Assembly (NCBI GenBank): GCA_013399875.1
Contig: VXAZ01009653.1
Location: 909,182 to 973,181 of the forward strand
Length of the DNA stretch: 64,000 nt
Origin: Gymnorhina tibicen
Taxonomy: Eukaryota > Chordata > Aves > Passeriformes > Artamidae
Reading direction: 5' to 3'
The notes under the pieces are model-generated. The model did no database searches. It saw only the letters and a program-made list of their open reading frames with translations, and was not told the DNA's origin. The position numbers and the translations under genes were made by a program. The stretch's first letter is position 1. Every line of letters begins with the position of its first letter. Of the stretch, positions 47,201 to 58,500 are shown in pieces.

Positions 47201-50063
47201 GTGCTAGAACTTCTCACTTAGACATTTTCCTAATAGCTGCAGTTTAGAAAAAGACCTCTTCATTGTGCTAATGATATGGAACAAGTCGTATACATTTAAA
47301 AAAAGGCAACATTAAGTTGCCTTTCAAGTCTAACATTAGTAACAATTTGATGTTAAGAGTTTCCATTCCAATTTGGATTCTCTTTCTGTTATTCTGTATA
47401 ACTTTTGTGGTTCAGTGCAGTAAATGTTATGCTCGAGTTTATAGCATGCAGCTGTAGATGCTCAATGCCAGAACTCTCAAGACATAAATGGGATTAAAAT
47501 GGTGCCTGAAGACAAACCCAGCAAGTTCAAAATAATGCAAAATAATGGCAGAAGGGAGCAGAACCACATTATCTACAGCAGTCATGCTCATGGAGACACT
47601 GCCATCCCTGGTGATGGGATGGGCTAACCGTGTTGATGGGTTGGGGAAAGTTCCCATAGCTGGGACACGTGTTTGTTTTCTGTTCCACTTTGGGGTGGCT
47701 CTGCTCATTTCTGTGCTCTTTCCTCTCCCTCCCCAGTGCCTTGTTTATCCTCTTCCCCCTAGAAATGGTGAAATACTGGTGACTGGTGTGTGCAGCTTGC
47801 AGTGACCTCCCTGCCAGGACATCAGAGCTGAGGATTGGGCTCAGTGTCTTCAAACTCCATAGTGGCCGATCAGTTCAGATTTGGTTGGCTGGTTTAAGAA
47901 GAGATGATTAAGAAGATCAAGAAGTTGCTGTGAGCCTAAATACCACATTTAATCTGAACTGTGCCGTGTCTGCTGGAAAGGACAGGGTTTAGGTCCTGCA
48001 GAAGAACAGGAGACTTGTAGATGATGCACGTAATTACCTCTACTGGAAGGCCCAGTCTTTGTGGGGAATTCTTAAAATTCACTGTGAGCGGGATGAACAC
48101 TTGGGTTTGAACCCCAAATCTAATAAAGAACAGCAATAGCTGAAGAACAGCTAACGTGGAGTAAAGCACAGGCTCTGTACAGCTGGGGTCTTGGAAGAAA
48201 ATCCTTGAGGCTGCTGTCCGTGCCAGAGCATGAATGGCCATCATAGATTAAAAAAAGCAGCGTCCCAGCACTTGGTTTGATAGAGTGTAAGGACAGGCAC
48301 TTAGGAGAGATCATGTTTTTCCCCTCTAAATGAAGTGTATTGTCTCTGAGAGCACACGTTGTAGGAGGGGGGAGGGGAAAAAAGGATGGAAACTGGATTA
48401 AATCACTGGGCTTCAGGCCTAAGCGTTTCCTGCTTCCTTTTTTTTTCTTTTCTTTTCTAAAACACACCAGTGCTGCCTCACTCACGTGCTGGGCTCTGCA
48501 AGTGTGCCCAGGTCCCTGCCTGCAGGCAGTGCCACGTCTTGCCTTCAGGGAGCTCCAGGCCTGCAGGAGCATAGCTGAGCTCCTGCTGGAGGGCTGGGGA
48601 TGGGGAATTGTCTTGGCATGGGAATTTACACAGCACTTGAGCACGAGCCAGGTAATACAGGCAGTGCTTGCTTAGCCCTGAGCTGTAGGAGCATTAGATT
48701 CATACTTCCTTTATAGCATGGGGTTTCTTTCCATTATCCAGTTTGCTGGAAAATTTCCTTGTGAGGAGCCTGTGTCTTAAGACATTAATGGATGATACAG
48801 CTTTCTAACCAAGGAAATCAAGAGGCTTCTGAAAGACCTCGAGTAGAGGGGCTGCTGTTGGGTGGGAATGTGTGAGCTAATCTGATGTGGGAAAGGAAAG
48901 TCTGGTGGAATTGTGTGGATCTGCCACGGGTGAGCTGGGCAAGCTGAGTGTGGATGTGAGTGGTGCAGGATGCCTGCCAAATTCCTCCAGCTACCCTTTT
49001 GGTGCCCTTCACCTCAATATCCCAAATAATTACCTGATTCTTGCCTTTTAACAAAGTTAGCTAATGGCTGTGACTTTGTCCAGCTGGGAATACTAGGAAG
49101 AAATAACCTTCTAAAGCCGAAGGCCTGTTCCCTTGAGGATTCCTTTCACATTTTGCTGGCCTGGGATTTGGGGCAAAGACCTGCATGAACGCCGATGCAT
49201 CCGTGGTGGTGGGGTTTTTTTTTAGAGTCCTGCAAGGGAATTTGCAGAATCCCCGGAAAGGAAATCCGCCTTTTCAGCGAGAATGCTCATTTGACAAGCT
49301 GCCAGTTCTGAGCTAAGCCTCATTTAATAAAGATTTAGTCTGTGGGGACCTGTCAGTGGAAACTGAATTTGGTGAGAGTGTCTCATTCTTTTCATCGCTG
49401 TAGTGCACAGAGGCTTTCAGCCAGCATTATGGAGAAACTAGGGATAAGAACATCCAATTTAGAGGACCCCCTTACCTCTGGGAACGTTTCCTTGGTGTGT
49501 AAGATGGAGATTGCTGAGTTGGTAACAACTAAGGGAATAAATGGATTGTTATTTGACTTCAACCCAATAGGACTCCAGTGTTCACTGCTGATTAGCACAG
49601 CTTAGATCTGCATTCATGGGCAGGAAAAAATATCCAACCCAATTGTTAAACAAATCCTTTCTAGTCTGTGCTTTCCATCTCTCTTTGGTGTGTGGTATGA
49701 GCTGCTCTGATGAATTCTAGCACCTGCCCCCGTGTAACCTGTGGAAGCTGAGGTGTGCAGACATACCTGAGCTATGTATTATTCAACCACAGCTCTCGAA
49801 ACCCTGGCAGTGATTACATTGAGTTGGTGGCTGCAATAAGGCAAGGATCAGCAAGTTGTGTCTTTTTGGCCTCTACACTGCTGGCTTCTGCGAATTGGAC
49901 CAGATATAAAGGCAGTGTTGAAAGTCTTTAATTATGAAATAAGGGGTCACAATGTTAGTATGGAGGAAATTGTGATGAATCTTTAATCAACCTAGCCTTG
50001 TTCTTGGTTGTTGCTTACACTTGAGAAATTAATCTCAATTAACTGGAGGAATAAATTCAAAAC
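44227..50063. other. Intronic sequence, mostly nothing recognised
   Basis: Contains one candidate small open frame with a downstream poly(A) signal (46820-47082). A stretch near 44820-44890 (GTCTACACTG and ATAAACCACTTTAG) resembles part of the element at 50064-50200 and may be a relative. The opposite-strand open frame at 48120-48644 has no domain. Confidence 0.5.
46820..46990 (+). other. Candidate 56-residue membrane micropeptide ORF
   Basis: ATG at 46820, with a second ATG in strong context inside CATTATGG, reading to TGA at 46988-46990. The start MPVKLERANIMETRCS leads into a hydrophobic run (VVFLLVIFMLFQNFSLLILK, then VVL) long enough for one membrane pass, followed by an acidic tail ending LPAKDA. 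A TTGTGTAG acceptor-like site lies five bases upstream and AATAAA at 47077-47082 lies 87 bases after the stop, so the layout resembles a terminal exon. No homologue was recognised, and frames on the other strand are open too, so chance remains likely. Confidence 0.18.
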
Positions 50064-50200
50064 AGATTAGTTAAACCACTTTAAATGCACTAAAGTGAAT
50101 TAAACTACACTGAATTAAGGCCATTCTAGTTAAACTGCATTAAAACCCTGTGTGAACACTCATTTGTAATTAAAGTGGCTTTAGTTCACAGCTCTAATAC
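50064..50200. repeat. Inverted-repeat element, possible ancient MITE
   Basis: Imperfect inverted arms at 50070-50084 (GTTAAACCACTTTAA) and 50170-50186 (TTAAAGTGGCTTTAGTT) enclose a run of TTAAA-type motifs (GTGAATTAAACTACAC, GTTAAACTGCATTAAAAC). The arrangement suggests a decayed nonautonomous DNA transposon. The family is not identified. Confidence 0.4.
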
Positions 50201-53200
50201 CAAATAACTGTGTACTGCCCGTGCCTAGGTAGAAAGTGTTGGGGAAACTGGCCTGCTCATTTAACCAACTTGGTAAATGGAACTGAGCGACAGAGTCATG
50301 CTAGGAGAGGTTTTAGCTGCAGATCTGTTTTTATTCTAATGTGTCTGCTGTATTGTCTTAAGGTGTTTTTTTAGAAAAAAAACAGAAAAAAAAGCATGAC
50401 ACAATCCTTGGCATTTCCTGCTTTCCGGAAAGGAAAGCCAATAGCCAAAAAAAGCTAAAGGCAAAGTGTTGGCCTATATTGCTTGCTCCAGCGTGGACTT
50501 GCCCTAAATATATCTATAGTCCACTGCCCTCCCTCACCAGTGTGCTTTCTCTGGGAGATGTCTGTGGAAGGGGATGAGACGGTGGAACCTGTTCTCTGTT
50601 TCCATGGTGCTCCTCCCTGTTGCAGAGGGATCCCTCATGGAAGAGAATTCATCTCACTACCGTGGGAAAAGCCTCTTCCACAGCACATTTCCTGCCCAGC
50701 TTTGCTCCTCCACAGTGCTGAGCACAGTAATTGGCCTGGGAAGGCCTGTCCCCCGTGAGGAGGTAGGGATGGTTTAGTGCTGACATCAGCAGTGGTTTCC
50801 ACGTCCTTCCCCCCCACATCACATTGGCCAATACATGGTTGGCTGCGTTCCCGACCCTTCTGTAGGGGCTGTGGGATGAGTGACATCCTGAGACACTCGA
50901 GTATCTCAGCAAGCACCTCGTACAGCATTTTTTAAGTACTGAAAATCAAGTCTCTGAACGCACAGCATGTTCAGAGCAAGTTGATGAGGAGGTCAGAGTG
51001 TTCCTCATGTTGCCAGCATTACAAAAAAAAAAAAAAAAAACAAAAAACCAACAGTTAATTTGGTAGGACATAGCTGCTTATCATGTGTGAGTACAGAATC
51101 TTTTTAGAGAAAGGTCCTCAAGTCTGGAAGAGAAAAAAAAAAACAAGTGGTGTAGGAAGTAGTGTAGGCATGACACTATCCCACAGCAGTTTCTTTCCTT
51201 GCTAAGATGATTTCCGTCCTTCACGGAATAAATAGAGATGAGTGCTCCTTTGGCAGCAGCCCAGGTTGCTTCATTTGTTCTTCTGGGTGAACGTTTTTCT
51301 CTTCCCACACTCCTTTAACCTCTTCTGTCTGTTTTATTATCACTATCTCAAGTCACTGCATGGAAATACAGAAAGGATACTAGCTGCACATTCAATGGAA
51401 AGCTTTCTTTTGGCAAAAGCTAACTTTAAGGTAAACCATTCTCAGTCTGGCAATGATTAAGACAGCTGTGTTCTTGAGGTGCTCAACAGCTGTAGCTCTT
51501 TTGCTCTCTGGGCTGAAATGACGAAGTTTTAAGATGAAATACCTTTAAAATCATCGATGGAAGATTAAAAGTGAAACTGCAGTGCTTCTCAGGAACCACC
51601 TGAAGGCTTAAGCTTTGCTCTCAAGTTTCTCAAGGAGTTTTAGTAGACTTCCTAACTAGTAGTAAAATAGCAATCATCTATTCCATGTGAAGAGCTTCTC
51701 ACTAACTAACTGCTGTTAGTGCAGTTAAGGTTTAAAGAATGTGGTAATTGGAAGCTGGATAAATTGAGATTGGTAAAACTTGTACTTGATAAACACCTGG
51801 ATTGTTTTGAGCCCTTGTGTATTCAGAATTAACTTCTCAAACCTAGTCTGCTGCCAGCTCTTTTTGTGCCAAATAATCTTCATGGCAGAGGGGACATGGT
51901 GGTGTGAAGAAGGGTCCCTAAGCCAACACTCTTCTGTCAAGTCAGGTGATGAGCAAACAACATTTAATGCAGTGGTATAAACCTTGACATTTAACATGAA
52001 TGCAACCCAGAGTTTACCTCCTGCACTGTGGTGCCTTGTGGCTTTATTTAGACTTTCACTCTTTCTAAGGAAGTAAATACATCTTGTATATCCCTTTTCT
52101 TGTGTTCTTATGTAGCTCTCTTTTCTTTGTGGCTTCATCTGTTGGATGGGATGAAGTATCCTCCCTTAAGTGCAGTTTCAGCAGCTAAAATTAGCCTTGC
52201 AGGACCACAGTCCATAGGTACATTCAGGTAACTAGTGGTGTGGATCACCCTTTGGGACTTGCAAGCTGAAAGCGCCTGTTTCACATGGGGATTTTTCATC
52301 CAGCAGACAAGGCTGGGTCTCAGTTTATTTGATCCCCAGTAACGTAAGGCAGGGTCTTGGAGAGCAGGGATTGAGCAAACTGAAGGCTCATCTACACATA
52401 AGTCCTTAGGAATGATGCCAACACCATACCAGGTAGAAGAGCTGACCAGCCCCTGGGCAGCTTTGTGGGGGATGCTTTTGCTGTGCTCTGTGTTTCCCCT
52501 TTCCATAGTGAGGATCTGGATGTTTCCTGCCCTTTTGTCGGCACCTTACTCCCACGGAGGTGGTAAGTACCATGAATCCTGGCAACCACGCTGGAGCTGA
52601 GAAGGGCTGTTAACACTGCAGCACCATCCCTGCCCAACACCGAGTGCTTTCAGGTTCCATGGTGCCTTTCCAAGCCAGCAGTGCTCCTGTGGGTACTTCC
52701 CCGTGTGCAGCTTTTATTTTGAAAGTGCTTCCTGACGCTGTAGCTTCGCCTCCTGCCAGTCTGGCGGATACCACTCGGATTTACTCTCGTTCTCAGGGAC
52801 TGCTCTGTCTCCACTGCTGCCATTAGTGTCAGTGCAGTGGTAAAATGCTGTTCCTCCAAGTTGTCTCCATTTTCCTGTAAGGGCAGTTCATGCATCATTT
52901 GCTATAAAGGTTCTGATAGCTCAGCAAATGTTCGAAGACGAATTGATGCTCTTCTGTGGCAAAGGGCCCAGTGCATAATTGTACATTTACTTGGGATAAT
53001 GTGGCCTTGGATAACCGAGTCCCAGATTTACTGTTGCAGGATAGAGTGTCTAAGAGTTTATCCGGCCACAACCCCCCTATTTTAAATACTGTCGTTTAAT
53101 CCTGACAAGCAGGCAGAGGAGTATCTTTGGTTGTGACCAGGCTTTCACTGCCAGCCAGTCCCTGGGTCCTAAACTCACTCATCAGTCAGAAAGATTAATA

Positions 53201-53409
53201 ACTGCTCTGCTGGATGATTTCACTTGTTGTCATGGCACATATCCATTAATGGAAAACAAATATTCTCTGGAAAATGAAATGCAGATTGTGGTATAGTGGC
53301 CAGCCAAGTCCTTTTGGCCAGATGCAAATTTAAAGCATGTATTAAGTGTCCCTTCTCAAAGCAAGGACTCCAGGTTGCTTGCTGGTTGGCAATCTAATTT
53401 CCATTTTTC
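50201..53409. other. Intronic sequence, nothing recognised
   Basis: Contains a poly-A run at 51023-51040; otherwise no gene or element was recognised. Confidence 0.5.
51023..51040. repeat. Poly-A tract (18 bases)
   Basis: Run of A followed by C and a further A run; no retrocopy body recognised upstream. Confidence 0.95.
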
Positions 53410-53427
53410 TTTTTTTTTTTTTTTTTT
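53410..53427. repeat. Poly-T tract (18 bases)
   Basis: Run of T within a longer pyrimidine stretch from about 53401; no associated retrocopy seen. Confidence 0.95.
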
Positions 53428-53739
53428 AGCATTTCCTTTTATTTCCTTTCAATGGGGGTGGTTCCCCTACATCTGGAGCTGCAGTGTGGATTTTTTGCTG
53501 ATAAAAGAGTTGCTGTGAGGATGTTTTCAGCTGAGTTTGTCTTTCCAGCAGTAATGCCTTTTAGCATGTGCAGGAGAGTTGAGGGTGTGAAGAAAGAAGT
53601 GCAGGCGAGCGGGGCAGGAAAGCTTTGCCTTACAGCAGCCTGACACGTTTAAAAAATAAAGAGTATCCCCGAGGAGCTTTGGTATGCCAAATGCGTTAGT
53701 TAAATTAGCATCGAGTGCTCGTGCGTGGCAAGGCTTCAG

Positions 53740-54060
53740 AAGTGGGGGAATGTGGGGCTCCGAGTGCAGCTTCCCTCTCGGAGGCCCCTTTCTGCTCAGG
53801 AGCTCAAGCGGCGCTCGCACCATCTGGAGAAAGCATGGGAAAGGGGGACTGGGCTTTCTCCCTTCCACCCCCACTCCTCGCCAGCAGAGATCCCGGCGGG
53901 ACTGAGTTTGTGCTCTTTAGTTTGGGAAAGCAGCACCTGTGAGTTCCCCCCCCGGCCCAGGGCGCTCCGGGGGCTTTGGGAGCGCCTCTAAGGGCCGGGA
54001 AAGCCAAGAGCAAGTGGCGGCGGGGAGTATCCGTGGTGCGGCACTTGGGTTCCAGCACCG
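53740..54060. promoter_or_regulatory. TTYH3: CpG-enriched patch 1.3 kb upstream of TTYH3 exon 2
   Basis: A GC-rich stretch with clustered CpG (GGCGCTCGCACC, CCCGGCGGGAC, GGGCGCTCCGGGGGC, GTGGCGGCGGGG). It is much weaker than the 18 kb island but stands out from its AT-rich surroundings. It could be an internal promoter. Multiple frames are open across it because of composition; none matches the tweety N-terminus. Confidence 0.25.
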
Positions 54061-55373
54061 TGGACCTCATAATGTATGGCTGGTGTTTCTTGGCTGGGAA
54101 GGGCCTTGTGTGGCTTGTTTGCCAGGGTAATCACTCAGCAGGGAGTACCTGTGGAGCAGAGCCGGGGGAAAGAGGGGAAAGAAAAGCCCACAAGGAGCAA
54201 GTTCCTGCCAGACCCTGTTAGAAACAGTCACCAGTTGTGAAAGTTCTTCGCTTTAATCTCAGCGTTCTTTGTTGTGTTCCTTTTGATCGGGAGGAAGTTA
54301 TTGTTTCAATCAGGAGGAAGCATGTAAATGTTCTTTAAGGAATTTCTGCATGGGGAGGAAAAGAGATACTGATTTGAAAACCCAAACCTTTGTTCTAGGT
54401 TAGCTGATACAGATCTATGTCTGCGTTCCCAATATTGGGGCAGCAGCGACTTGGACCCTTTCCAAATATTTAGATAATTTCTAGTAAGTTGGCATTTGTC
54501 ACCACTACCAAGGATTTATCAAAAAAACCTTATGGGTAAAATTGTATCCTTTTGCTTGATTCATGCAGGTGGGAAAATGTGGCTAGATATGGTGTCGGAT
54601 TGGATTTAATTTTTAAAATTTTATTTTATTTAACAAAATTGGTTTGCACTTTTGGATTTTAATCAGGATTTTTCGAATAAAAAGAAATTGGAAGGGAGTT
54701 AAACGCTTAAAACTTCCCTTTCCTCCAGGAACATGACTAGAAATAGGTATAATTCACACTAATTCAACTTGTGACTGCTTCAAGTGTGTCTATAGCATCC
54801 ACGTTTGTTGTACCTATATATATGTGGATGGTGTATGGAGGGGTTTAGCATTTATTCTGGGTCTGCCTTGAACAGAAGCATTGCATGGAGATTGATTTTT
54901 AAAAAAATTAATCTCATGCATGTATAATAAATTCCACCCCCTTTCAAACCCACTCATACACTTGGATTTCTAATGAATAAGCCTGCATATTTATTCATGA
55001 AGATTAAAAAACTGTACAGATAGAGGCAGCTGGCTGAACTATTTTTTTTATTATTTTTGTTCTCTAAATCTGCTGACCTGTGATCAGTAGTAAAGAGGAA
55101 ACCCTCTGATTAACTTAGGCTGTTTGCAGGCTGGGACAGACAAAATGGCTCAGCTATTTACTGCTGAGGGACAGAATGTGGTTCCATTGAGTGGGATGGA
55201 GCGAGGGGAGAGAGTGGGATGAAAAAAAATCACCTGTTTATATTTAAAAAAACCACGCCAAACCCGCAAAATGACTTGTTTTCAAGGTGTGCCTTGCAGA
55301 GCCCTCACACTCCGGGCCCTGGCTGACCTCCCCTGCCGCGGCCAGGTGTGACACCCGTCTCTGTTCCCCGCAG
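54061..55373 (+). other. TTYH3: End of TTYH3 intron 1
   Basis: AT-rich sequence up to the acceptor CTGTTCCCCGCAG at 55361-55373. It includes the POU-type inverted sites at 54973-54998. Confidence 0.7.
54973..54998. promoter_or_regulatory. Inverted pair of POU/Pit-1-type sites
   Basis: ATGAATAA at 54973-54980 and its exact reverse complement TTATTCAT at 54991-54998, ten bases apart. Both fit the Pit-1-type consensus WTATNCAT. A palindromic CATGCATG lies 50 bases upstream. Binding is inferred from sequence only. Confidence 0.3.
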
Positions 55374-55543
55374 GCCCTGCTGCTGTTGGGCGGCATCGCT
55401 CTCTCCTGCCTGGCTCTGGACCTGCTCTTCCTCCTGTTCTACTCCTTCTGGCTCTGCTGCCGCCACCGCAAGAGCGAGGAGCACCTCAACGCTGACTGCT
55501 GCTGCACGGCCTGGTGCGTCATCATCGCCACCCTCGTGTGCAG
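55374..55543 (+). CDS. TTYH3: TTYH3 coding exon 2 (membrane segments 1 and 2)
   Basis: 170 bases, phase 0 at the start, two bases of a Ser codon at the end, with CCCCGCAG acceptor and GTACGG donor. It is markedly GC-richer than the flanking introns. It encodes the first membrane segment, the CCRHRKSEEH loop, the DCCC cluster and most of the second membrane segment. Confidence 0.93.
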
Positions 55544-58500
55544 GTACGGCCGGGCCCCAGGGCGCCGTCCCCGCTCTTCGGCGCGCCCCGTCTCGCGTCC
55601 TCGCGCTTCGAACGCCCTGCCTCCAGCTCGCGAATGCCGGCAGTAATCCCTCTTTCCGTTGGATGTGCGTGTGTTTTTAAATATCTGTAATGCGTTTCCT
55701 TCTTTCCTGCCGCTCGAGGAGCTGCCTGGTGGTTTGAGGGGTGTGAAAAGGAATAGCTAATGTCCCGCTCTTTGATACTTCTCAAGTGATAAATCAAGGG
55801 TTCTCCGTCCTTGGGAGCTTATCGCTTGAACAGGATGGATACAGCTGAAATATTTATCGGGTCTAAATGCAGATTTCTTGGAATCTGGTGTCCAAAAAGA
55901 ATCACTGTGTGTGGGAGAGTAGATTAGGAAGAAGGAGACACAGATGATTCTTTTGGGTTTGGAAGGATTGGTATTCGACTGGAGGGAACATTCAGATTTT
56001 GTAGCCTGTGTAAGACACTGCTGCATTTTGTTATCTGCACTAACATGCCATCTCCAAGGGCAGCTAATAATGGTGCCAGGGTCAGCAGTGTTTCCTGTTA
56101 CAACTGAGCAGTAGAAGCTTTTGGAGGTGAGGTGGAAAGAAGGATTGCTGAAAAACGAGAAAAAATCAGTAACTAGTGGAGAATGGGTGCAGGAGAATTT
56201 AAAAGGAGAGCATTTCCTCGAAAGTGAGCGATGGGGCATCTAAAAACAGGGACATGTTTGCAGATACGCGAGGAAGGGAGAAGCCTTTGATCTTGTTTTG
56301 ACTTGGGGAGAATGAGTACTCTGGATGTGTGCCCCATATTGAGCACTTTCCAATTCGCCTTCCTTTCCAGTTCCAAGCATCATCTACTCTTGCCCAAGAC
56401 TCCAGGTGGTCTCAGCTGCTCTGTGGGTCTGGCAGGTCTGGGAGCAGTCCCCTGGTCAGAGAGGAGGGAGCAATGAGATGATTGTCTCTGGCAGTGCCTT
56501 GTGGTTCACTTTTTGCACCAGCCTGCTGATGGGGGTGGGTGTGGTGTGTGACCCCTCGGGAGATGTTCCTTGAAGGCCGGGCTGAGCTGCTCGGGAGCCA
56601 GGCTGTGCCGCTGATGCATTTTTGGGTTTGCTCTTTCGAGGCACTCGCTTAACAGCAAAGCCTTGAAGTGTTGGAACAAACAGTGCAGAGCAGACATTCT
56701 GTGGTGAGTTTAGCAGCTGGGGGTGGATTTGCCTGTGGAAGCAGGGGCTGAGGAGGAGACCTTGTGTACCAGCCAGTATTGCTGTGTTTGCTAAGAGCTC
56801 TTCCATGCTTTACTGATTGCAAATAGGCGCCTGGGGTGGAAAGGCAAACCACAGAACAACTTGCAAAGAAGAAATCTCAGCCTCATTCACCTTTATTTTA
56901 GTGATCTTAAGAGCTTCAGCTGCATCCATTCCAATCCACTGAGAGATGTGGTCCTAACCCTTTCTTACAGAAGCTCTGGCTGATGCTATTTATAGTTGTG
57001 CTGCTGCTGCAGGCCCCTGTTAGCTATTGTTATGCAGCAAATATGACCGAGGCAGCTGCTGCCGTGTGGCAGTTGTGTTTGTTTTTGGTTGGAGAAAGGG
57101 TGAGAAGGGGGTATTCTGCACTTCTCCAGAGCATGTGTGAGATAATTTAAAATTGGAAGGGCAGCATATAAATTCTGGTAAACTTGATGTGACTCTGTCA
57201 AATCCACAAGCTGGAAAGCTGCTTAGGCTTCCTCAAAATCTGAACCACTGGTTCTCATCCTTGGTGTGCAATTTGTTTCTGCGAGTGTTAAATGCCATAA
57301 AACTAAGGTTCATAACATAAGGTTCTATCTGAATCTACAGTGAAATTGAATGATCATTTTTCTTGACTTTTTAAATTAGTTGTTTAATTTCCTCTCTGAA
57401 ATCAGCATGCCTGAGCAAGAGCAGGTTGGTACCATCATGGTGAGGATGGTGCTGTCCAAGTGCTGCTGCTCTCCTGCAGAGCTGAGGTTGGTTTCCTGTC
57501 TCTCTACAGCAGCTGGATGCCACAGTGCCCTCAAAAGCAGTGTCTCTTGGCACTCTGTGCTCAGTGTGTGCCTGAGAATGCAGATACAGCTCCTGACAAG
57601 CCAGCTCCAACTGTTGTATCTACCTGGGACTTCCTGCTAGCACAGATTAAAGATTAGCCCACTGGATATATCCTATCCTAGCCCAGCTGTGTGTCACACA
57701 TAACAGAAGAGCCAGACCAGCAGCTGTCCTCATGGGGTACAAGGCTGTTCTGACAGGAGCCTGACCCGGGGGCAGTTTTGTGGCACCATGTGGGTGCTGA
57801 AGCAGCGAGAGGCTCCTACCAGCAGCAAGTCTGGTCTGTCTGAGTACTTGGAAGTGGACTCTTGTCTTCCTAGCTGAGAACTGGTTAACTCTGGTGAAGT
57901 CCAGCTGTGCCTAGAACGTGCTTCTCTAGGTTTCCTCGGTCCCAGGGGGCTGTTAGTGCTGTGAATCCTGCTTGTGTGTGCTTGGGATGGCTGTTTCTTG
58001 ATGGCTCACACCAGGGAGAATGCTGAGCCAGCACAGGCGTAACTGGTTAACAGGAGCTCTCCAACAAAATGTCTCTAATGAGTCTTCCCAGTTGCTCTAG
58101 CCACAAAGCTGCAGGAATGCTTAGCCTAGATAATTCCATGAACACTTACTTCAGTTCTAGTCCTCACTGATTTTGATTGATTTCTGTGTATGTCTAATAA
58201 ACCACCTCATCCACTGGTTAGGTGACCCTAACGCTCCCAGAAGGGAGCTCAGCTCCAAAGGTGGGGAGAAAGCTTTGTGGAGAGGGTATCAGGAAGAAAT
58301 GGGTGCAAATAAATGCTAAAAACTTGCTTTATCAAGTGCCAGTAATAGCGCTTTCCCCTGGTGCGAAAGTGCAAGGTGGTAATTAGACAGACAAATTAAC
58401 ATTCCTCCTGAGAACTTGAAGTCTAAAAAGGGCTCTTCTTATGAAGTTCCTGTAATTAAAGATGACTTGGTGTAGTTAGATTATTCATTTCTAAGGATGT

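Larger units (their letters stand above)
18292..55373 (+). other. TTYH3: TTYH3 intron 1 (about 37 kb, assuming exon 1 lies in the gap)
   Basis: From the CpG island to the exon 2 acceptor CCCCGCAG there is no established coding exon on either strand. Individual repeats and candidate elements are listed separately. If exon 1 lies elsewhere, this span would be partly intergenic. Confidence 0.55.

Noticed and set aside
48120..48644. 174-codon open frame on the minus strand
   Set aside because: Composition-driven: it crosses a poly-Lys stretch produced by a T/C run and shows no motif or supporting signals.
57380..57660. Overlapping forward and reverse open frames in TTYH3 intron 2
   Set aside because: No shared frame with TTYH3, no splice support and no domain; stop-poor composition explains them.
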